From Collinsella aerofaciens (lineage in GTDB: Bacteria; Actinomycetota; Coriobacteriia; Coriobacteriales; Coriobacteriaceae): a stretch of 36,896 nucleotides of DNA. Below, piece by piece: positions 31,994-36,896 of this stretch. The notes under the pieces were generated by a model. The model made no database searches and was not told the DNA's origin. It saw nothing but the letters and a program-made list of their open reading frames with translations. Every line of letters starts with the position of its first letter. Within the stretch, counting starts at the first letter, position 1. Where the stretch lies: positions 1 to 36,896 of the forward strand of contig NZ_JADPCJ010000026.1 of the NCBI RefSeq assembly GCF_015670795.1. The letters run 5' to 3'. The translations under genes were made by a program, and so were the position numbers.

Positions 31994-32944
31994 TTAGCAG
32001 GAGAAATCGACGCTGTCGATGATGTCCTTGAGGGCCTTGGCGGAGACGGTGAGCTCATGCTGCTCGTCGTCGTTCAGCGGCACGGGGACGCGGCAGACAA
32101 CGCCGTCGCGGCCAACGACGGTCGGCATGGAGATGGCAAGATCGGACAGGCCATACTCGCCCACCATGAGCGAGGAGACAGGCAGAACGGTCTGCTCATC
32201 GCGCATAACGGCGGTGCAGATGCGCTTGACGGCCATGGCGACGCCATAGTAGGTGGCGTGCTTCTTCTCGATGATGGTGTAGGCGGAGTTCTTGACGTCC
32301 TCAGCGATGCGCTTCTCGGCAGCCTCATGCTCCAGGTGGCCGTGAAGCTCACAGAAGGTGTTCAGCGGAACGCCGGCAACCTGAGCGCTGGACCAAGCGA
32401 CAAACTCGGAGTCACCGTGCTCGCCCATGACATAGGCCTGGACATCGCGCGGGTCAACCTCGACGTGGGCACCAAGCATCTGCTGCAGGCGGCCGGTGTC
32501 GAGCACGGTGCCGGAACCGATGACGTGGCCCTCGGGCAGGCCGGACATCTTGATGGCGGCGTAGGTCAGAACATCGACCGGGTTGGAGACGATGAGCAGA
32601 ATGCCGTCGAAGCCGGACTTCTTAATCTCGGGAATAATGGACTTGAAGATGCTGACGTTCTTGTTGACCAGGTCCAGGCGGGTCTCACCGGGCTTCTGGG
32701 CAGCGCCAGCGGTGACGACGATCATGGCGGCGTCGGCGACATCGGAATAATCGCCGGCGTAGATCTTCATCGGCTCGGCAAACGTCATGCCGTGCGCGAT
32801 ATCCAGGGCCTCACCCTCGGCACGGTTCTTGTCCACGTCGATGAGGACCATCTCGGAGAACAGACCACTCTGCATCAGTGCGAACGCCGAAGACGAACCG
32901 ACGAAGCCGCAGCCGACAATAGCGACCTTCTTCTCGTTAACCAT
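31994..32944 (-). CDS. ldh: L-lactate dehydrogenase
   Basis: A 316-residue NAD-dependent lactate dehydrogenase of the LDH/MDH family. It shows the Rossmann GCGFVG (residues 11-16), the acidic NAD-binding LIDVD, TAGAAQKPGETRLDL with the substrate-specificity Gln that marks lactate rather than malate enzymes, VSNPVDVLTY, and the catalytic His in GEHGDSE. It reduces pyruvate to L-lactate to regenerate NAD in fermentation. ATG at 32944 follows GGGAG by 7 bases; the open frame upstream is leader. Confidence 0.93.
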   Translation of the reverse strand: MVNEKKVAIVGCGFVGSSSAFALMQSGLFSEMVLIDVDKNRAEGEALDIAHGMTFAEPMKIYAGDYSDVADAAMIVVTAGAAQKPGETRLDLVNKNVSIFKSIIPEIKKSGFDGILLIVSNPVDVLTYAAIKMSGLPEGHVIGSGTVLDTGRLQQMLGAHVEVDPRDVQAYVMGEHGDSEFVAWSSAQVAGVPLNTFCELHGHLEHEAAEKRIAEDVKNSAYTIIEKKHATYYGVAMAVKRICTAVMRDEQTVLPVSSLMVGEYGLSDLAISMPTVVGRDGVVCRVPVPLNDDEQHELTVSAKALKDIIDSVDFSC

Positions 32945-32970
32945 TAGAAACTCCCATCTCTCTCCACAAA

Positions 32971-33001
32971 CAAGCCGCCCGGGAACGACCCGAGCGGCTT
33001 G
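32971..33001 (-). terminator. hairpin upstream of ldh
   Basis: CAAGCCGC (32971-32978) and GCGGCTTG (32994-33001) plus CGGG/CCCG enclose a 5-base loop; TTTG follows on the minus strand. It could terminate aminotransferase transcripts or act in the ldh leader. Confidence 0.6.
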
Positions 33002-33144
33002 CCGTAATCCCAATACATCCAATCGGGACTTTGATTATGCTCCTATTCGCAGCCAAAAATCGACCGTTTACCGAAATTGTTTGCAGAATTCGTAAAATAA
33101 CTGCACGAAATCGGTTTCGAGCTATTGACGAGTCGAAATAGGTT

Positions 33145-34308
33145 CTAATACAGGCCCGCCTCGCGAATGGCCTCGACAGCCAAAGCGATCTGATCGGGCG
33201 GAAGGACCAGTGCCATACGCACGTGCCCCTCGCCCGAAGGGCCAAAGCTCGCGCCCGGCGTCACCACAACGCCGGCCTTCTCCATGAGCTCCTCGCAAAA
33301 CGCCATGGAATCGGTGCGGCCGCCGGGAAGCTTGGCCCACACAAACATAGAGCCATGCGCGTTGGGACGCTCCCAGCCCAGGCCCTCAAGACCGTCGCAC
33401 AGGGCATCGCGGCGTTCCTGGTACTTCAGACGCTGCGCCTCGACCTCATCGCGCGGACCGTTCAGGCAGGCGATGGCGGCCTTCTGAATCGGGAAGAACA
33501 TACCGAAGTCAATCTGACCGCGCAGCTTGGCAAAGGCAGAGACCACGTCCTCGCGGCCGACCAAAAAGCCGATACGCGCACCGGTGACGTTAAACGACTT
33601 GGAAAGCGAGAAGAACTCCACGCCCACCTCAAGCGCACCGGGATACTGCAAAAAGCTTCCGCCCGGCTCGCCGTCAAACACGATGTCGGAGTACGCGTTG
33701 TCATGAACGATCAACAGATCATGCTCGCGGGCAAAGGCGATAATCTCCTCGTAGACCTCGGGCGTGCCCACCGAGCCCACCGGGTTGGCGGGCAGCGACA
33801 CGATCATATACTTGGCGCGGTCGGCCACCTCGGGATCGATGCCCGCCACATAGGGCAGGTAATTGTGCTCGGCAACCAGCGGATAGTACTCGAGCTTGGC
33901 ATCGGCGATCTTGGCACCCGCCTCAAAGACCGGGTAGCACGGATCGGGAACCAGAATGGTGTCACCCGGATCGAGCAGGGCCAGGCCCAAATGGCCCACG
34001 CCCTCCTGCGTGCCGTTGCACGACTGCACCATAGACGGCGTAATGCCCGAAACGCCAAAGCGACGCTCATAGTAATCGCACACGGCTTGCTTGAGTTCGG
34101 GCAGGTCGCGCAGGGCATACTTCCACATCTCGGGATCTTGGGCTGCCTGCGTGAGCGCCTCGACCACGTGGTCGTACGGCTTAAAGTCGGGCGTGCCCAC
34201 GCTCATGTTGTAAATGGTCTTTCCCTGAGCCTTCAGCGCGAGAAGCTTGTTGTTGAGCGAGGCGAAGACCTCCGCGCCAAAGCGGTCGAGACGCTGCGAT
34301 GCCTGCAT
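33145..34308 (-). CDS. class I/II PLP aminotransferase
   Basis: A 387-residue fold-type I aminotransferase. It shows YNMSVGTPDF, the PLP-stacking Tyr region VPDPCYPVFEAG, LPANPVGSVG, HDNAYSD, the PLP Lys in SLSKSFN and the carboxylate Arg in GHVRMAL. The motif set is that of aspartate, LL-DAP or N-acetyl-DAP aminotransferases (PatA-like). Because the acetylase branch of DAP synthesis lacks an aminotransferase in the dap operon 4 kb away, this could supply that step, but the link is inference. AAAGGTGG precedes ATG 34308. Confidence 0.85.
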   Translation of the reverse strand: MQASQRLDRFGAEVFASLNNKLLALKAQGKTIYNMSVGTPDFKPYDHVVEALTQAAQDPEMWKYALRDLPELKQAVCDYYERRFGVSGITPSMVQSCNGTQEGVGHLGLALLDPGDTILVPDPCYPVFEAGAKIADAKLEYYPLVAEHNYLPYVAGIDPEVADRAKYMIVSLPANPVGSVGTPEVYEEIIAFAREHDLLIVHDNAYSDIVFDGEPGGSFLQYPGALEVGVEFFSLSKSFNVTGARIGFLVGREDVVSAFAKLRGQIDFGMFFPIQKAAIACLNGPRDEVEAQRLKYQERRDALCDGLEGLGWERPNAHGSMFVWAKLPGGRTDSMAFCEELMEKAGVVVTPGASFGPSGEGHVRMALVLPPDQIALAVEAIREAGLY

Positions 34309-34327
34309 GGTGCCACCTTTCGATATG

Positions 34328-34358
34328 AAAAACGCGGCGCTCCGACAAGAGCGCCGCG
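34328..34358 (-). terminator. intrinsic terminator after nadE
   Basis: A perfect 10-bp GC-rich stem (34333-34342 with 34349-34358), 6-base loop and TTTTT on the minus strand, between the nadE stop and the aminotransferase start. Confidence 0.85.
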
Positions 34359-34426
34359 CGATACGGGCCATCAGATTGCAAAAGTGTAACGCTTGCAACC
34401 CCCGTATTGGTTCAATTTAGCCAACC

Positions 34427-36427
34427 TTAGTCAACTGGATTGAGCGCGTCGATCTGCGCAAGCCACAGACGCGAGCTAGCGTCACTCGGCATACGCCAAT
34501 CGCCGCGCGGGCTGAGCGTCACCGAGCCCACCTTGGGACCATCGGGCAGGCAGCTGCGCTTAAACTGCTGGGCAAAGAAGCGACGGTAGAACGTACGTAG
34601 CCACGTGTGGACGGTCTTGGCGTCGTAGACGCCCTCGAAGCTCTTGAGCGCCATGCGGTAGATCTTGCCCGGCTCAAAGCCAAAACGCAGCAGGTAGTAG
34701 AGGAAGTAGTCGTGCAGCTCGTACGGGCCCACCAAATCCTCGGTCCTCTGCGCAATCTCGCCGTCGCCCGTGGGCGGCAGAAGCTCGGGGGACACCGGCG
34801 TATCGAGGATATCGAGCAAGACCTCGGCAATACGCCCGCCAAAGACATCGGCGGCATAGCGCACCAGATGGCGCACAAGCGTCTTGGGCACGCTCGCGTT
34901 GACGGCGTACATGCTCATGTGGTCGCCGTTATAGGTAGCCCAGCCGAGCGCCAGCTCCGACAGGTCGCCCGTGCCAATGACAAAACCGCCAGCCTGGTTG
35001 GCCAGATCCATCAGGATCTGCGTACGCTCGCGGGCCTGGCTGTTCTCGTAGGTCACGTCCTGCACGGCCGGATCATGCTCGATATCCTTAAAGTGCTGTT
35101 CCACGGCAGCATGGATTGAGACCTCGCGGAAGCTCACACCCAAGTCACGAGCGAGCGACTCGGCATTCGACTTGGTGCGATGCGTCGTGCCGAAGCCGGG
35201 CATGGACACGGCTGTGATACCAGTGCGCGGCAGCCCCAGCGCATCGAAGGCACGCACGGTCACAAGCAGCGCCAGCGTGGAATCGAGACCGCCCGAAAGG
35301 CCGATAACGGCCGCCTTGGTGCCCGTATGGGCAAGGCGGGTCTTGAGGCCCGCGGTCTGCAGGTCGAGGATGGTCTCGCAGCGCTCAGCCAGGTCACCAT
35401 GGTCGGCAGGCACGAAGGGCGCGCGGGGGAAGACACGGTCTATGCCGAGCGCATCGCGCAGGACAGGCTCTTCGGCGAGCGAGCCCTCAAACGAGAACTC
35501 GACGGTCACGGCCTCCGGCGCATCGTCCGCGCGCGTCCATGTCGTCGAGCGACGGCGCTCGGCAACCAGGCGGTCAAGGTCAACGTCGGCGATGGCCATA
35601 TCGCAGGTAAGCAGTTTGGTCGCGGCGAGCTTGGAGCCGTTTTCGTAGACGAGGTTCTCGCCCGCAAAGACCATGTCGGTCGTGGACTCGCCCTCGCTCG
35701 CGTCCGCGTAGGCATAGGCGCAATACAGGCGCGCGCTCTGGTTGGAAATGAGGCTGCGGCGGTAATCCGCCTTACCGATAATCTCGTCCGAAGCCGACGG
35801 ATTGAGGATCACCGTCGCACCGGCAAGCGCCATCTCGGTCGAAGGCGGCGCCGGTACCCACAGGTCCTCGCAAACCTCAACGCCCAGCACCATATCCTCG
35901 GCACCCTCATCACAGCAGCGGTAGACAAGCCCCGAACCCAGCGGAACCGGACCCTGACCGGCAAATTCAACCCACACGGGATCCGCAGGCGCCGGAGCAA
36001 ACCAACGGCGCTCATAGAACTCGCCATAGTTGGGCAGATACTTCTTGGCCGTGAGGCCCAAAAGCTCGCCCGCGCAGCACACGGCGGCGCAGTTGTAGAT
36101 ATTCTCGGCAACTGCAACGGGAAGACCAATGGTAAAGACAATCGGCAACTCACGAGTCTCGTCGAGGATATGCACCAGAGCAGCCTCGCAGGCATGCAGC
36201 AGCGTGCGGTTATGGAACAGGTCGGCCGCGGTATAGCCGGTCAGGTTAAGCTCGGGCAGCACCAGCGCGCGAACGCCGCGCTCGGTAGCCTCGCGAACAG
36301 CCGCCAGCGCAACCTCGGCATTGCCCTCGACATCGGCCACGCGAATCCGCGGCGACGCCGCCGCCACACGCAAAAAGCCATCGTTCTTATTAGCCGAAAC
36401 GCAGCATTGCCTTGTTGATCTGGACAC
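34427..36427 (-). CDS. nadE: glutamine-dependent NAD+ synthetase
   Basis: A 666-residue two-domain NAD synthetase. The N-terminal nitrilase-type glutaminase has its triad: Glu in LPELNLTGY, Lys in TAKKYLPNYGEFYE and Cys in GVEVCEDLWV. The C-terminal ATP-pyrophosphatase has SGGLDSTLAL, TYNGDHMSM and FKRSCLPDGPKVGSVTLSPRGDWRMPSD. It amidates deamido-NAD using ammonia from glutamine, the last step of NAD synthesis. Start is GTG at 36427 with AAGGGG 6 bases before it; the family-conserved start (GFLRVAAASP) begins at residue 17, so a shorter start cannot be excluded. Confidence 0.95.
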   Translation of the reverse strand: MSRSTRQCCVSANKNDGFLRVAAASPRIRVADVEGNAEVALAAVREATERGVRALVLPELNLTGYTAADLFHNRTLLHACEAALVHILDETRELPIVFTIGLPVAVAENIYNCAAVCCAGELLGLTAKKYLPNYGEFYERRWFAPAPADPVWVEFAGQGPVPLGSGLVYRCCDEGAEDMVLGVEVCEDLWVPAPPSTEMALAGATVILNPSASDEIIGKADYRRSLISNQSARLYCAYAYADASEGESTTDMVFAGENLVYENGSKLAATKLLTCDMAIADVDLDRLVAERRRSTTWTRADDAPEAVTVEFSFEGSLAEEPVLRDALGIDRVFPRAPFVPADHGDLAERCETILDLQTAGLKTRLAHTGTKAAVIGLSGGLDSTLALLVTVRAFDALGLPRTGITAVSMPGFGTTHRTKSNAESLARDLGVSFREVSIHAAVEQHFKDIEHDPAVQDVTYENSQARERTQILMDLANQAGGFVIGTGDLSELALGWATYNGDHMSMYAVNASVPKTLVRHLVRYAADVFGGRIAEVLLDILDTPVSPELLPPTGDGEIAQRTEDLVGPYELHDYFLYYLLRFGFEPGKIYRMALKSFEGVYDAKTVHTWLRTFYRRFFAQQFKRSCLPDGPKVGSVTLSPRGDWRMPSDASSRLWLAQIDALNPVD

Positions 36428-36554
36428 TGGAGGCCCCTTCTACCCTGAGATTCAGTCTAACGGACGTTCACATATCTCTAACTAGCCAAAGCAACCTCCC
36501 AGTTTACTGAGACGCCAGCCTGTGCTAAGAGCATGTATTTCAAAAATATCTTTA

Positions 36555-36591
36555 ATTAAAAAAGGAGAAATCGATAATCGACTTCTCCTTT
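36555..36591 (-). terminator. intrinsic terminator of the small right-edge gene
   Basis: AAAGGAGAA-x-TCGAT pairs with ATCGA-x-TTCTCCTTT (36561-36575 with 36577-36591, one mismatch); TTTTTTAATT follows on the minus strand. It lies 25 bases after the stop of the 36-residue frame. Confidence 0.85.
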
Positions 36592-36615
36592 AAGCGAGGC
36601 AAGTAAATTCCGAAA

Positions 36616-36726
36616 CTAATGGCAGAATTTATCCATGTAGTCCTCAAAGTCGAACACTTCTACCACGACGCCCTCTTCCTGAGACTCTTTCAGTTGCTCC
36701 AAGAGATCTTTATTAATAACGTCCAT
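36616..36726 (-). CDS. 36-residue acidic peptide, unknown
   Basis: A short frame with a textbook ribosome site (GAGGAGG, 7 bases before ATG) and its own terminator. The peptide starts MDVINKDLLEQLKESQEEG, then a hydrophobic V-rich patch, an Asp/Glu/aromatic stretch (FDFEDYMD) and ends KFCH. DNA here is AT-rich compared with the rest of the window. The leader-like amphipathic N-terminus and a near-terminal Cys are compatible with a modified-peptide precursor or a small regulatory protein; I recognise neither, and no maturation gene is visible. It would be the last gene of a minus-strand unit entering from beyond the right edge. Confidence 0.55.
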   Translation of the reverse strand: MDVINKDLLEQLKESQEEGVVVEVFDFEDYMDKFCH

Positions 36727-36739
36727 GCAGAAACCTCCT

Positions 36740-36859
36740 CTATCTAATTAATTGTAGTATATCTGCTTTCATGCAATTATCAACCAACTTGTTTAATTGC
36801 TCCTCGTTTGTCGATAGTCCCTTGATTATCAACTTTATCCGAACACCTCCCACATTCAT
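36740..36859 (-). CDS. 39-residue frame or C-terminal end of a gene cut by the window edge
   Basis: This frame ends 13 bases before the 36-residue gene and the two share the AGGAGG between them. From ATG at 36859 it gives 39 residues (basic start, IKLIIKGLSTNEEQLNKLVD, then KADILQLIR), but the frame is open to the window edge, so it may be the tail of a longer protein. The ATG has no ribosome site and lies inside a 38-bp palindrome. GGGAGG is 7 bases before an ATA codon in the same frame. No family is recognised. Confidence 0.35.
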   Translation of the reverse strand: MNVGGVRIKLIIKGLSTNEEQLNKLVDNCMKADILQLIR

Positions 36860-36885
36860 CCGCACATGTGCGGATGAATGTGGGA
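36848..36885. repeat. 38-bp perfect palindrome at the right edge
   Basis: Nineteen-base arms (36848-36866 and 36867-36885) mirror each other with no spacer, centred on CACATGTG. No T run follows in either direction. Confidence 0.7.
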
Positions 36886-36896
36886 ACCCGATACCC

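Noticed and set aside
1..36896. Prophage, insertion sequence or tRNA-linked island
   Set aside because: No integrase, transposase, phage structural gene or tRNA was found on either strand.

Overview
The window is a GC-rich (about 60%) stretch of bacterial chromosome with dense, mostly chromosomal-type genes. Protein similarity by eye, the lifestyle it implies (fermentative: two acetate kinases and an L-lactate dehydrogenase) and the gene set point to an anaerobic gut Coriobacteriia, most like Collinsella. This is inference from recognised families; no 16S or other marker lies in the window. I see no phage, IS, CRISPR array, tRNA or rRNA.

Layout. 1-553: non-coding, with a cluster of short alternating repeats. 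554-3074 (-): tandem acetate kinase paralogues. 3195-5365 (-): MFS transporter and LysR regulator. 5407-9570 (-): HIT protein, exonuclease VII (xseB, xseA), a zinc membrane metallopeptidase and RNase D. 9669-12944 (+): lipid-kinase-like protein, a 30-residue membrane peptide and a sortase-anchored C69 dipeptidase. 13132-16620 (+): a Trp-rich leader peptide and attenuator, then a complete ECF transporter (S component, fused double ATPase, T component). 16747-18834 (-): aspartate racemase and D-aspartate-ligase-like ATP-grasp enzyme. 19069-21069 (+): MOSC protein and secreted coiled-coil/lysozyme-like protein. 21107-23971 (-): Ser/Thr kinase, XRE-like protein, FxLYD lipobox-free membrane protein and a small membrane protein. 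23974-29341: M20 deacetylase (-) divergent from a lysine-riboswitch-controlled lysA-dapA-dapB-dapH operon (+). 29591-36427 (-): nucleoid-associated protein, DUF2974 hydrolase, ldh, aminotransferase and NAD synthetase. 36428-36896: an AT-rich end with one or two tiny ORFs and a 38-bp palindrome.

How it fits together. Two systems stand out. First, the leader peptide carrying three consecutive Trp codons, its UUCG-capped terminator and the ECF genes look like a tryptophan-attenuated, dedicated tryptophan ECF importer. Second, wall and lysine metabolism cluster: the lysine riboswitch operon and the divergent deacetylase make up most of the acetylase branch of DAP/lysine synthesis, and the racemase/ligase pair would supply D-Asp for a peptidoglycan cross-bridge. 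In the lysine operon lysA and dapA share a single uninterrupted reading frame with a strong internal ribosome site at dapA.

The non-coding DNA is rich in structured repeats: a pair of related ~100-bp hairpin elements after the ECF S gene and after dapH, a hairpin family with a GGGACAGG-type loop, a 44-bp and a 38-bp palindrome, and a 14-bp stem that buries the ribosome site of the FxLYD gene.
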